From the NCBI GenBank assembly GCA_030435675.1, contig CM059624.1:8952769-9016768 (forward strand): a stretch of DNA of 64,000 bases, written 5' to 3'. Below, piece after piece: positions 37,081 to 48,984 of the stretch. Every line of letters starts with the position of its first letter. The stretch's first letter is position 1. The notes under the pieces were generated by a model that saw only the letters and a program-made list of their open reading frames with translations, had not been told where the DNA came from and searched no databases. This DNA comes from Steinernema hermaphroditum (lineage: Eukaryota > Nematoda > Chromadorea > Rhabditida > Steinernematidae). The translations under genes and the position numbers were made by a program.

Positions 37081-37580
37081 TGCCCCCAGCGATCGGTCGG
37101 GTCGTCCACTCGCTCTCTCTCTCTGAGGCTGTCTGAGCCGAATGAGTTAAGTGAGCGGTCGTTCTCGGCCGTCGTTGTTGGCGCAATGATCGCCCCGGCT
37201 CCCAGAAGGCCTGGAACACCAGGGAGCCGTAGTTCCACCGTCTCGCCAAAAAGCCCGTCACGACCGCCCGACTCTACCCGCGCCATCAGAGAAGCCGAAG
37301 AAGCGTTGCAACTCCGAAGTCCACACCGCCAGCCGAACCGAAGATGACTCTCCGCTCCGTTGGCTCTGCTCCACCGCTATTCCACTTCCGGAATCAACTC
37401 TTCACGACTTCGACGCCCGCGCAAACTAATGGGAACGCTGCATTCTATTCGGATTCGTCTGCTCCACCGAAATCAGAAAAAATCAGCGACCACGGTCTGA
37501 CTCTGTTCTTCTTTGTGCATATATGAGACGTCCTGCACGGCGTAAGCCGTTGATTCGGGAAGATAAATCGTGTAAATCGT
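37081..37580 (+). repeat. Dispersed repeat family B, full-length-like copy
   Basis: Begins near AGCGATCGGTCGGGTCGTCC with a CT microsatellite, and ends GGCGTAAGCC then GTTGATTCGGGAAGATAAAT. Partial inverted copies lie at 48985-49220 and 51072-51361. The 3' tail resembles that of family A. Confidence 0.65.
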
Positions 37581-37683
37581 GTAAATCGGGCACTCTGTTT
37601 CTTCTCTGATTCGAAACCAGTCGTGTCGTCCCGTTTGTGCTCGATTCGTGCACGCCTAACGGAACTTCGCCCATTTTCGGTCA

Positions 37684-40600
37684 ATGGAAGCCGCCCTGAG
37701 CGTCTCGGCCTCTAGAAGCCGTCGACTCCCCGTCGCCTGCGCCCTCTTCGTGCCGAAAGTGAGGGGAAGCGAGCATTGCGGCGTCTGTCACTTCTCCCTC
37801 CTCGAGCACTCCCACGACTCGTTCCTCCAACGGCCCCTCCAGATGAAAAAGCCCAAGGTCGGGGGCAGCGTGGACCTGAAAGCGCCCAAAGGAATCCGGC
37901 CTCCGATCCCACAGTTCTTCGATGCCAGATGCAGCGGGTGAGTGACGTCGGCCTTGTCGATGATAACCCCTCTTGAAGGCTGAAGACCAAAGGACAGACG
38001 CTGACGCTCTCCGAGCGGTCTGCCTTCAAGAAATACGACCAGGGCGGCCTGAAGTCGGCGCCCATCGCCAACTCTTCGAGCGCCAACGAGCTGTCCACCG
38101 AAAGTGAGTTGTTCTTTCCTCCGACTGTCCCTCCACTGGCACTGCTTCCCTAACACTCAGCTTTGTTCTCGACGTCTATTTGCTCGGAGGTGATGTCAGT
38201 CGGCTTCGGTCCTTTTCCTGCAAAACGGATCGCTCTCTCGGCTCCGAAGCTCTGTTTGTTCTGATCTTGGCCTCTTGGCCTCCAGCGCCGACCCTCGACC
38301 CCGTGGTAACCTTTGATCCATGGCTTTGCAGATAAAATGCCCCTTCCGAAGTTCGGCTCCCAGTCCGCCTCTCCCGCCGCAAATCTGCTGAGGCCGAAAC
38401 CTAAAAACGTCCACCAGCCCTACCTTTCCGCAACGTCTCCGAACTCCTCGACGCGGAGTTCCCCTCTATTCAGGTGAGCTGCATCCTCTACCGTACCCCG
38501 CGGACCACGTGATCAACAAGCGTTTCTTTTCGCGGATAAACAGTCGCGCGCGACAGATCCGCTGGTGCGTTTGCCCGCTTCAGAGCCCGCGCCTCCGGGC
38601 TCCTCGGCGTCGACTCCTACGGACGAGGCGCCGCGGAATTCGCATTGTTTGCGCGCCTCTCGAGGCGGAGGCTGCTTTCGCTGTTGGCAGACTCCGACCG
38701 ACTGTCCGGATGCCGGCCGAGTGTTCCGACGAGTGGCGCCAGTCCCAGAACGCCGATTCCAACGCAAAACGTTGCAGGAGCTCCCGAGTCTCGTCGCCGA
38801 ACACCGTGTACCTCGTCGCCTCTGACAAAGAGGTCGTCTCCAGGGCACACAACTTCAAGCAGATCCTCAGCCGTTTCCAGGTACTATTTCGAGTTGTTTG
38901 TCCGCTGGAGAACCTGTCCCGAGGGTGTCTCGAATGTCCTCTAACATGCACTCCCTGCACTCATAACCGCGTCTTTTCCTTCTAGAAGACGCCTCGAATC
39001 CAAAAGTCTCCGTTTCCTGTCTATTTGTTTTCGGCGCCAGCACCCCTAAAACCCGGTCTCTCAAACGATCACTTTCAGAACGCGGCCGATGGGACTTCCC
39101 CCAAAGTGGCGGCTCCACGACAATTCCTGAAGGCACCTTCACCTCCCGATCGGCGCCACAGCCATCACTTCGCCTCCGATATGGCGACTCCCTTCGAAGA
39201 GCGCCGGGGGCCGACCCCCACGCTTCGTCCAACTCCGCGAAAGGTGCGTCCTCTGCTCTTTCACCCCTTAACGTCGCCTACAGTCGCCTCCGTCGCTGAC
39301 GATCACGATTCCGACGCCAAAGAACAGTCGGCGACCACTGTCCGCAGGCACCCTCGAGTCCGCTTCCTCGGCCTCCTCGTCTTCGGCTTCGTCGCGACAT
39401 AGCGAAGCCTCAGGCGGCGTCTTCACTCCCCTCACGTCGCCATCCTACCTTTCACACGTGTCCGTCAGTCCTCCGACGCCCTCAAGGAAGTCGTCGACGG
39501 CCCTCTACTCCCCGCGAACCGCCGCCCTCTCCACCCCCACCTATCAGCATGAATTTGCGCCTCTTAAGGTGCCGTGCCCCCATCATTTGGTCCACTTTTT
39601 TCAATCCACTTGCAGCGTTCCTCCACCGGCGGTTGCCGGCGCATTCTCAGCCAAACGTCGATCGGCTTGGATCGACCGAGAAGAGCGTTTCTCGGCAACC
39701 GCATCCAAAACAAGGTAATCCGAGCCTGCGTCGTACCGTACCTTCGAGGCGTTTGTTTAGCGCAGTCGCGGAGACTACGGTCGACCTTCTTCGCAGCCAA
39801 ATCTTTACGAAATCGGTACCTTCGCGTTCAGACCCCGGCATCCCTAACGTCCGTCTTCAGCTTCGGACATATCCCGTCGGAGCTCGGCGAATCCTCTGTA
39901 CGTCGACGACTCGGGGAACAGCAGTTCCAACAGCGTCGTCGAGAAGAGGAACTCGGCGATCGTCGAGCGCTACAATCAGCTGACCGTGGCCAACGCGAAG
40001 ACACTCGCCTTCGTCGTCAGCAACCTGTGGGAGCAAATCCACTACAAGGAGCAGTTAGCCAACAGTGCGGACTTCGCCAGGTAGTCCGCCTCCTTAACAC
40101 CTCTCAAGCCCTTCCAGAATCCGCTTTTCCGACTTCCTGCTCCGGTCGGAGCAACCCTTCCTCGTCAAAGGAAAAGTGCTCTTCTTCTACGCCTCACTCG
40201 ACGGATTCGACGACGGATTCACCCTAATGGTTTGGCCCTCCCCTAAAGTATCGATACATTCGATTTCAGGTGGCGCCCTCCTGTCAGTACGGCTCCCTCA
40301 TGGTACGGAGCATGGTCAGCGGGGCGCTCTTCCGGCCACCCATCATGGCCGAGCTCGAGGACTACCACGGCGACCTCCGGCGCTTCCTCCGGCACTCTTC
40401 CCTCGAGCGGACGACTTCTGCGCACCGCGTTCTTGTCATGCCCTATCTCAGCATCCTCTCCTTCCACTCCCTCGCCGCCCACCATCTCCACAAGGTACCG
40501 TACTCGTAGGCGGCCCCTCAACACCGTCTGCAGACGATGGATCCGGCGCGCTTGGAGAGCGTCGTCTGCTTCACGATGATCCAGCTGCTGGCGGCGCTGA

Positions 40601-41226
40601 AGGCGCTGCAATCCGACGGCCTCGAGTCGCTGTCCATCAACTTCAAGGAATTCATGCTCGCCTTCCGGCTCACCAACTTCGCCGAGGGTCTCCACGACCT
40701 CAAGGAGTACCCGCAGCTCATCTTCCTCCAGGAATCCCTGGACGAAGACTTCGAGGACCCCCTCGAGGTGGCGGCCGAGGACGGCGTCGGCGTCTGCCGC
40801 TACGCCCTACGCGCCCTCTGCACGCTTCTACATCACAAGATGCTCGCGACGCCGCCAGAGATCCCCGACCGTAGCGAGTACTCCTCGGCGCTGCGTCTCG
40901 CCACACAGCACCTCCACTCCGACAAGTCCTCCTCCCTCAGCCTCGCCAAGAACGTTCTCGAGTTCGCCTTCTGGGGCCGCGACGCTCGCTTCGACTCCGA
41001 GCTCGAGGCGAAGCTCTGGCTCGACCAGCAGAGGGCCACACAGATCGATCGTCTGGTAATATCATACCCTCCCCCAGCACCCTCTGTCTTCTAGATCCGG
41101 CTCCTTGTCGAGCAGAGCACCGCCGTCTGTGAACCCAGGGAGCGTCTCTACGTTAACTTCCTCCTCATGTCGACGCCACGGACGCTTTTCCACAGCAGCC
41201 AATCGCTTCAGGACCAATTTCTGTAA
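37684..41226 (+). CDS. PEAK/NKF3-type pseudokinase
   Basis: Multi-exon gene, ATG 37684. The N-terminus has MEAALSVSASRSRRLP and a short Cys/His segment (GSEHCGVCHFSLLEH), then a long Ser/Pro/Arg-rich region built from several exons (SATSPNSSTRSSPLFR, SKEVV-like SDKEVVSRAHNFKQILSRFQ). From 39.95 kb it becomes folded: ERYNQLTVANAKTLAFVVSN (helical), FLVKGKVLFFYASLDGF, MVSGALFRPPIMAELEDYHG, VCFTMIQLLAALKALQSDGL, then RLATQHLHSD, LEFAFWGRDARF and KLWLDQQRATQIDRLIRLL, ending at 41226. The last blocks match the WGP-x-W-L-x-x-KRA helical end of PEAK1/PRAGMIN, scaffolds in cell adhesion signalling. HRD and DFG motifs are absent. The 38.5-38.7 kb splicing is uncertain; alternative frames exist there. 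Confidence 0.6.
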
Positions 41227-41462
41227 TATATCTGGGCCTCTGTGGTCATATGTCCATGGGTAACATAGATTCCACGAGCTTAACATCTCGGCGGAAAAAA
41301 CGTCCCTTTCTGTTTCCTTCTCTCCAGATTTCGTTTGTGGGCTTTGCAAACAATCTGGGCAATGGGACTGCGTTGAGGACACAAAGAGGCGATTACTTCC
41401 ATGAAACCTCGTTTATGTATTTATTCTCTAGACAAGGAACTCCTCTATGGGGAAGATACTCT

Positions 41463-43337
41463 TCAGACGGCGTCGTATCGCGCTGGAGAGTGGTCGAGAA
41501 GGAAGCTTGAGGTCGTCTCCGACTTGAGAGAGGCCCGTCCCTCGGCTTTAGCGCATCTTCTCCGGTAGAACTGGTAGCATAGGCGCAGCAGAACGAAAAC
41601 GACCAGGAAGGTGACGAGCGCAGTTACGGTAGAAAGGCAGAGCAGATTCCATTTGGAGAGCGGAGGCGACGCGGGGACCTGAAGGGTCGAGGAATCAAAT
41701 GAGATTTTAGGTTATGCAAGAAGTTGCCTAAGTGCTTCGCGGGGAACTATTTTCAGCGCTAATCCCTTCGCGGCGCCCCTTTAGAGAGTGTCAATCCGAG
41801 TCCACAGCGTTTGTTCGCGCTTCCGGCCAGGAACCCATAAAGTGCAACGCCGCTAATCCCTCAGGTCCCCGTCATCAATCATCCCTCCGCCCTAATTATT
41901 ATCACAAACTCCACTTCAGGCGCGTTCCGAAAGCGGCGACGTCGCCTGAGAGGCTAGGCGCCAGCTCGAAGGACAGAGATTGCTCGTGGCCGTGAAGGGC
42001 GCAAATTGTTTTCATTTGCGCCACTGGAAGATTAATTCGCTGTTTTGATAAGGCGCCGGGAGTCCGAGAAAGTCTTCGGAGAAACGCCTACGCTCGCTTC
42101 TCGGGAGGGTTAGGGATGGACGTACCTGGATCTGGAGGATCAGTTCGGAGAGGTTGGCGCGGGGCGGACGGCGCATCATTCCGATGTCGGGCCATGCGGC
42201 GGTCACTTCGCCGGGCGCCGGGGGGGACTCGTCGGACGACGCAATAGTGGAGGGTGATTCTGTACAACGAAGGAACGTTGTGAAGGGTCGGACAAGTAGG
42301 CGGCCCTGGGGGCGATCCCGCGCCTCCGAAATGGGATGAAAGGGGCGTCGAGGAGAATAGGTAAATCGCGAGCGAGGGCCGTGCCACAAAGGGGACAAAA
42401 GGGTCTCGCACCGATTGCTCGCCACTAATTGGCCCAAAGCGCTGTTTTCGTGTGGAGACCAGGGAAGGGGCGCGTCGTCGGAGGGAAGTGAGCAGACATA
42501 ACGTTTTGTTTTAGCAGAGGAGGTCGTTAGGGGTACGACTCCCGAGGGGATCGGCTGAATCGCGTAATCTCGCAAATGTTCCGAACGATTTGTGGCCGCG
42601 GAATCAAAAGAATCCGAGGACAAAGGCCGTAGAGGCGGAGACGCCGCCGGAAACGCGCCGAAAACAGAGAAAGTGGCCTTGGGGGCTCATGAACGGAAGA
42701 GGGCTATTGGTGAAGGTAACGAGATCGAGGTTGGAAGCCCGAAGACATCGAGTGAGGAGTGGACAGGAGTGCGCGAAGCCGCAAAGAAGGTGAAGGCGAT
42801 GAAAGGTGGCTTCCTCGACCGGAAGAGACCATTTAGGACGTGTTTTGAGGCACTCTTCCCTTCCTCCGGCCTCCACGCGCTCTTTTTAATCTCCGAATAG
42901 GGTTGAGGATAGGAGAGAGCTCGAGTTTTTGGTCAAATGGACAGTGAGAAGAGGAACTTCGGTGTCCTTGAATTACCCTCCATTTGGCCTGAACTTCTTA
43001 TATCCGCTGGACAGAAGGAAATCTTTATTGCCCAACGAAGAGAGAGAACACGGAAGTAGAGTATCGTCGACGTCGCCGGAGACGACTTGAGATCAGCGGC
43101 GAGAGGACGGACCCGGAAGGTCGGTGGTGGAATCGGGCTCGACGTTTGGATCTTGGTAGTACCAAGAGGGCGCCACTGAAAGTGCGAAAGTCAAGCAGAG
43201 GGCTACAGTAACTCTGGACTCACAGAACGTTTCCTCGACACTCGCGGTGCGAATGCATTCCACGGTGATGTTGAGCCTCTTGTGGCTGGTGCAGTTGAAG
43301 TGCTGGGAGACTTCGACCGACGGTCCCTCGAAGATGT
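41463..43337 (-). CDS. Single-pass type I membrane protein, 5' end unresolved
   Basis: Exons at 43337-43224 (IFEGPSVEVSQHFNCTSHKR, then NITVECIRTASVEETF), 43175-43113 (APSWYYQDPNVEPDSTTDLP), about 42262-42127 (SPSTIASSDESPPAPGE, RANLSELILQIQ) and 41680-41463. The last exon holds the membrane segment (LLCLSTVTALVTFLVVFVLL) and a short basic tail (CYQFYRRRCAKAEGRASLKS) ending at 41463. The ectodomain has N-glycosylation sequons (NCT, NIT) and a Cys pair. The long intron at 43112-42263 is inferred from a G|GTCCGT donor; otherwise the upper part ends with a stop at 43094. Upstream, a frame reading SFWSPEPPSWRGHLSVGEVP continues into the coding region of the neighbouring AT-hook gene. No family recognised. 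Confidence 0.5.
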
Positions 43338-43360
43338 CTAAAGATGGACGTTAGGGATGC

Positions 43361-46300
43361 TCACGGGGCACTTCGCCTACTGAAAGATGTCCTCTCCACG
43401 ACGGGGGCTCTGGACTCCAGAATGACCGCGATTCCGCGCCGCAGTGGGGGACTCGGGGCGACCGTCGCCTCGAAGTTCACTACTTCGAGCGTCGGTACGC
43501 GCCGCGAGCTACTGCTGCTCACAACGGAACAAGAAGTGATCAAAGATGAGCCCGAAGCCGATGCAAGTTCAGGTGCAGAAGCAGCGGTAGAGGCTCTAGA
43601 CAGCCCTGAGCCCGAAGCACGGGCTGAACTAGACGTGGATGCCGTCGATGATCTAGAGCCAGAGGCTCTGGCCAAAGCTGGTGTACCAGTAGATGTAGAA
43701 GCTGACGTTGAAACCGAGGCCGAAACTGAGACCAATGCAGGAACTGTTGCGGTAGATGAGGTGGAGGCTGATACAGAAGCCAAAGAGGCTCTGCACAACC
43801 CCGAAGTGGAGGCGGCCGAGGAAGGTCCGGGAAGTTGCGGACTCGGAGCGAGAGGAGGAGGACTGAAGCCCTCGTCTTCCCTCTGGGGCTCTCGATCCGA
43901 CTCCTCGTCCACGGGGAGCTCGATATCCGGCAACTCGTCCGCTGGCTCCACGACCGCCTGGCGAGGAACCTCTTGTCGATGAGGCTCCTGCACAGGATTC
44001 AGCTTTACGCTCGGATCTTCGGGCTGAGAGGTGGGCCCTCTAGGTGGGGCGGTGTCCCTCTGGCCCGGAGCGAAGCGTCCGTTGTCGAAGAAGTCCTCCT
44101 CCTCCTCTTCTTCTTCTGGCTCCTCTGGCTCCTGCTCATCTTCTGAGTCCACGTACTTCCGCCCCTCCGCCAACGCCTTCTGTTTCGCCTCCTCCTTCCG
44201 CTTCTTCTTCAGTGCAATCCGCGCTGCTTCCTCCGCTGCTTTCTTTTCGGCTATCTTCATTTCCTCGAGGAACTTCCGTGCCTCCTCCATGGTCAGCTTC
44301 GGAACGTCGATGGCGTTCCGTATGGCCGCGATTTTGTCCGGATGTTGTGCTGGCGGTGCTCCCGCCTTGTGGTCGGCCTTCCAAAAGAGCTCCTCTTCTT
44401 CCTCCTCCTCGATCACCTTCTTCTTTTTCGGTGCTTTTGTGGCCTGCGCTTTCTGATCGCTTTTCGCATCACTGTCAAGGACGCCCTGCTCCACGGGGGT
44501 GTGGCTCTTGGTACAAGAAGTGGAGAGCTTTTTAATGTCGAGGAGTCCAGGTTCAGGTGCAGGTTCAGATGCCGGCTCAGAGGCAGACGCAGATTCTGAT
44601 GCTGGTTCAGGTACAAGTTCAGGTTCAGGGTCAGGTTCTGGTTCAGATGCCGGCTCAGAGGCAGACGCAGATTCTGATGCCGGTTCAACCTCGGCTCTCT
44701 TAAGCACTTCTATTTCACAAGGCTCCGTTTCGAGCACTTCTTGAGCCTTTGGCTCAGATTCCAGCTCCACAAACGCTTCTTCTTCTACTATGTCGCTTCT
44801 CGACGTCTTCTGCTCCACCGCTTCGGACTTCTCCACCATCTGTAGGTCGGCGTCCGTCTGGGCATCCTTCTCCTTGAAGATGAAACAGGGTGACAAGGCG
44901 TCCATATGGGGCACGTCGTACAAGTCCACCTCCTCGAGCTGCTCCATCCTCTTCCGGAGCTCCTCCTTGTACTCGGCTTCGAGGCCCATCACCCTGAAGA
45001 CCTTTTTGTGTAAAGCGTACTCGCGAAGAGGGCACTCGGTGACTGTGCGCTCCCCCAGAGCCACCGCCATCGGAAGGCCACCGTAGTCCTCTCTGTTGGG
45101 GTCCACGAGAGCCACGAACTTCTCGACATTGTCGCGCATATCGACGACGAACTCGTCGAAGAAGGTTCCCTTGAAGCAGGTGTTGTCCATCACCTCGCGG
45201 TGGCGGCGCCGTCGCAGTGCCGCCTCCGTCGGTTGCCCCTGCTCGTCGACGTCGAACTGCGCGATGGACCGCTGCATAGAGGGGGCTGAGTTACGGTAGC
45301 CGGGGGCACGCACCTGAAGTCTCGCAAAGTAGAGGAGGTCGACGTCCTTGACGCTGGTGAAGGAGTCGCTTCCAAAGGAGACTTCGGTGTTCGTGAACCT
45401 TTCAAAGTAGCGCATGTCCGTCGCCGTGATGTTCACGATCGCCTCTCCCGAGGACGCCTCCTCTGTAGTCTCCTTCGGCGCCTCCTCCTGGACCTCCTCG
45501 ACCTTCTTCCGCCCCTTCGAGCGTTTCTTCGGGGGCTCCGTGGACGACTGCTCCTCTGGCAGCGTCTTCTGGGGGCGTCTCGCGCGCGATTTCTTTTGGA
45601 TGGCCGCGTCGCTCGGGTCTTCCTTTCGCATCGTGTAGACCATCTGGATGCGGTTCGCGTTTGTCTCATCCTTGCACACCTGCGCGATTACGTCCAACGC
45701 CGTGCCGTTGGCCCCTATAGGACTCTACCGTAACCTAACACGAGTCAATTTCGTACCTCTTGGCTTGGCGACCACGTGCGCGGGGTTCACGGGCCACGGG
45801 GGGACCCACTCCTCGGCGTCGCCGAATTTCGTCCTCGGGGGTTCCACATGAGGCACCGGGCGCTCCTTCAGCACCGGCTCCTTCGGGATACCCGCCTTCC
45901 TCTCCGGGGCCACCGTACTCTCGGAAGGCGCCGACTCTCCCAGCTGCGTCGGACGCTTTCCTCGTCTGCTCCCCTTCTTCTGAAACGGACGCTTTAATCC
46001 ACTGTCCTCTGTCCCGTAGCCACCTTTCCCTCCGTTTCCGGGTCGTCGAAGTTGTTCTCTCCGTGCCAGGAGTATCCCTTCAGGATTCCGCTCGTGTAAG
46101 GCGTTTCTTCCTTCGCGCGGAACTTCTTCCTCTGCAACCGCACCCAGTCGACTCGTCACCGAAACACGTGACCTACCGTAAACGTGTAGGAGTCCTTGCG
46201 TCTCTCCACGGTCTGCTTGATCATCTGGGGATCCGCCTCGACTACGGTCACGAACTGCGGCAGCTCGCCATCCTCCCTGGCGATGGGCACCTCGGGGCGC

Positions 46301-46703
46301 GTCGGACGCCCCACCTTGACGGCCTCCGTTCGCGCCACGGAGAGGTGCGTTCCTGGGGGTAGCGTCGGCACAACCGGGATCGGCCCGGGCTTCGTCCACT
46401 CGACGACGATCTCCGTCCGGCCAGCACTCAGCTGCTCCTCCACCTGCTTGTAGAACTCGGAGCGTGCCTCCTTCAGGAGCCCCTCCTCCCTCTCCTCGGC
46501 CTTCGCCGCGTTTTGCCTCAAATGGGAAAGTTTAACTGACCCTCTTTCGGAGGCCTGCTGTACCTGGAACGGGACCCCGGAGGGCGTCCCCTTCTCTTCT
46601 TGGCTGCCGGTGCAGGCGTTTCGGCGCTCTGTTCGACGACGGCCGTCTCCGCGGGCGCGTCTCCAGAGGACGCGGCGCTTTTCCGAGTCCTCTTCGGTGG
46701 CAT
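43361..46703 (-). CDS. AT-hook nuclear protein, unknown
   Basis: Start MPPKRTRKSAASSGDAPAET, then an AT-hook (KKRRGRPPGSRSR), suggesting DNA binding. Next comes a predicted helical then beta-rich region (EFYKQVEEQLSAGRTEIVVE, GTHLSVARTEAVKVGRPTRP), KEETPYTSGILKGYSWHGEN, NGTALDVIAQVCKDETNANR, a Lys-rich stretch and a folded-looking part (ATDMRYFERFTNTEVSFGSD, REDYGGLPMAVALGERTVTE). The second half is low complexity: EPASESASASEP repeats, a charged helix (EEARKFLEEMKIAEKKAAEE), a long Glu run, then Ser/Ala/Thr repeats. Introns of 42-50 nt fit GT-AG, including a stop-free 42-nt one at 45312-45271. The C-terminus overlaps the proposed 5' region of the next gene. A chromatin role is inferred only from the AT-hook and charge. 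Confidence 0.6.
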
Positions 46704-47078
46704 CGTGGCCAGAGCCAACTAGCAAATGTGAAATTAAAGCAGATCTGAAAGCGAATCTTGAAGTGGACGCTCCTTGGAAGAAGGCGAGCGGAAGACAGCG
46801 GCGCGGACGGAAATGCGTCGTCGACGGGACCCCATCAGCGATGCCCGGAACTGACGGCGTCGCTTTCCGGCACAGCTCAACGCGCCTCCCCCGGAGCGAC
46901 TAGGAGTGCGCACAGTCACTCGGCGCCGCCTATGAAAGTGATTTCCGTGGGAAAACTGTGATTCGCCACAGAGGTGCGCCCGGTGGACGCCTCCTTCTTC
47001 GGATCGAAGGATCGAAGCCGAATACAGTTAGGGGTGCACTCTTTCAGAATTTTCTTCGGAGCCTCGTGAAAAGCAGAG

Positions 47079-47318
47079 GTGCTTTTTTTCTGGACTAAGA
47101 CGCCTACGGGATCCGAAGATGGTGGAAACTGTGGGTGCGCCCTAAGCTGCGCAGAAATGAAAGTCACCCTTGGAGTCGACTGCCAGGAATCTGAGGAAGA
47201 CGCGCCTGGAGATATCATCTGGAAGGAAAGTGTATTCGCTGACAAACAGCTCGATGTTGCAGAAATCATTTCGAGTCGTACTGTAGTTCGCTTTCGCATA
47301 ACAGGCAAATCGTGGTAA
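47079..47318 (+). CDS. Hypothetical small ORF
   Basis: Open frame with protein-like text (MKVTLGVDCQESEEDAPGDI, VFADKQLDVAEIISS) ending at 47318. An ATG at 46932 (MKVISVGK) and open text at 46970-47068 in other frames hint at a multi-exon or decayed gene divergent from the AT-hook gene. Not recognised. Confidence 0.25.
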   Translation: MLFFWTKTPTGSEDGGNCGCALSCAEMKVTLGVDCQESEEDAPGDIIWKESVFADKQLDVAEIISSRTVVRFRITGKSW

Positions 47319-47342
47319 GACCACGAAGTCAGTCCATGTTTT

Positions 47343-47850
47343 CGATTATGTGAAAAAAGAGCACAGGTGAAAAAAGAGCACAGGTGAAAAAAGAGCACAG
47401 TGAAAAAAGCGCACAGTGAAAAAAGAGCACAGGTGAAAAAAGAGCACGGGTGAAAAAAGAGCACACTTTTTCATGAACAGAATTTGTGTGACCGTTCTGA
47501 TGATGGCTTTGTTTAGAAGTGCTAGGATATCAGCGAAGCTGTTAAGACTACATACAGGCTCGCCCTTCGGGCTCGCTTTAAATCGATAGGCATAGTCCTA
47601 AGCCGGAGCCTAAGCCAAGCCTGGATATTAGGCCGCACGCAAAATGAATACGGGGCTCGCTTCGCTCGCCCGCAGCTGTCTGTGTGCACAATCCGAGGAG
47701 AGCGTGGTCTGAAACTCCATTTCAAATATCTATCTGTGTTCATGAAAAAAGTGTGCTCTTCTTTCACCCGTGCTCTTCTTTCACCTGTGCTCTTTTTTCC
47801 CATGTGCTCTTTTTTCACCTGTGCTCTTTTTTCATGAAACCATGTTTTCG
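47343..47850. repeat. Inverted arrays of a 15-17-mer flanking a repeat insertion
   Basis: Left array (47343-47470): about seven copies of AAAAAAGAGCACAGGTG or shorter variants. Right array (47745-47845): about six copies in reverse complement (CACCTGTGCTCTTTTTTC). Between them, 47521-47670 is an inverted copy of the 16799-16942 segment. Confidence 0.75.
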
Positions 47851-47859
47851 GTGTCGGCA

Positions 47860-48558
47860 GGTTTGTTGAACGATTTAGAACACCGATTTAGAACACAGGG
47901 CTTTCGTGTCGAGACCGAAATATTTAGAACAGTAGATGTCGCCCGTTCGGCTGTTCGAAGTATTTAGAACAGGAATTGTCGCCCGTTCAGTCCCTTGTTT
48001 TGAAATCTCTCTAGTAGACCACTTTGTATACCGGGTCTACAGAATGAGATGAGAAGATAACATAAAAATGAAGGTACAAAAGTCCACTGATGATGATGTG
48101 TGCGGAAGGTGGGGAACATTCGGCAACACGGGAGAGAAGGAAAGGCCTGTGTTGTGTTTACGTTAGATTGTTTGGATTCCATAAGCTGACTCAAAATGGT
48201 ATCTAGGATGGTTCAACAAACATGTAGGCCGAACAGTTTTGGCGAAATTAAGTAGTCCAAACTTTCATACCAGTGACAAAAACGAAAATATTCATGTCTA
48301 GCGCATAAGTAGCGGCATGAATTTCCAGATCAGTCATCCATGCTGTGCTGCGCCTCATAAATCTGGGCCGAAAATATACTTTGGTTCGACTTGAAGTCTA
48401 AATTCTAAATGTTCGGTGCCCGCCCGAATGTGCGACAATTCCTGTTGTAAATACTTGGAATACCGAACGGACGACATTTCCCGTTCTAAATATTTCGGTC
48501 TCGACACGAAAGACCTGTGTTTTAAATCGGTGTTCTAAATCGTTCAACAAACCTTGAC
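47860..48558. mobile_element. Foldback element
   Basis: Arms at about 47862-47995 and 48418-48555 are reverse complements (GTTGAACGATTTAGAACACC on the left, inverted on the right), each with two short TATTTAGAACAG-like units. Spacer of about 420 bases, no coding capacity. Confidence 0.7.
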
Positions 48559-48564
48559 GCACTC

Positions 48565-48759
48565 ATGTTTTCTAAAATCTTGTCCACTTCAGAAGGAGCG
48601 AAGGGGGGGCTTGTAGGGCTGTGGCCGGCTGGTGACAACGACGAACTCCTTCTGGCCATCGACAAGGAAGTGGAGGAGAGCACTGTTCGCAGAAAGGAAC
48701 TTCAACTATGCTTGAAAGACTACGGTACTCTCTCGCGAACAAGCCAATTGGGGACATAA
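48565..48759 (+). CDS. Hypothetical short ORF or exon
   Basis: Reads KGGLVGLWPAGDNDELLLAI, then VEESTVRRKELQLCLKDYG; an acceptor-like CCACTTCAG precedes it at 48583-48591. Could be one exon of an unrecognised or decayed gene inside the repeat nest. Confidence 0.2.
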   Translation: MFSKILSTSEGAKGGLVGLWPAGDNDELLLAIDKEVEESTVRRKELQLCLKDYGTLSRTSQLGT

Positions 48760-48984
48760 AGCCGTTTCAGGCGTGGCTTCTCGGATTTCGATTGATTCTC
48801 TTCTGCCACCAAAGACGAGCGAACAAGGGCTCCACGTCCTTAGCGCCAAATCCCATAGCGCAAACTTTTTCTCACGAGAAGAATAAGGTCCCGCACCCGA
48901 TGAGTTTCAGGTTCTAATGCATGCTTAGACATCTTAGGTTGCGGCGAGCGAAGTGAGCTTATATTTACTATGACGTTTGTATCA

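Noticed and set aside
43344..43982. Acidic plus-strand open frame
   Set aside because: It mirrors low-complexity minus-strand coding sequence; no splice sites or flanking conserved exons support it.
47343..47470. CRISPR-like short direct repeats
   Set aside because: Units are contiguous with no spacers and the genome is eukaryotic; a minisatellite array explains them.
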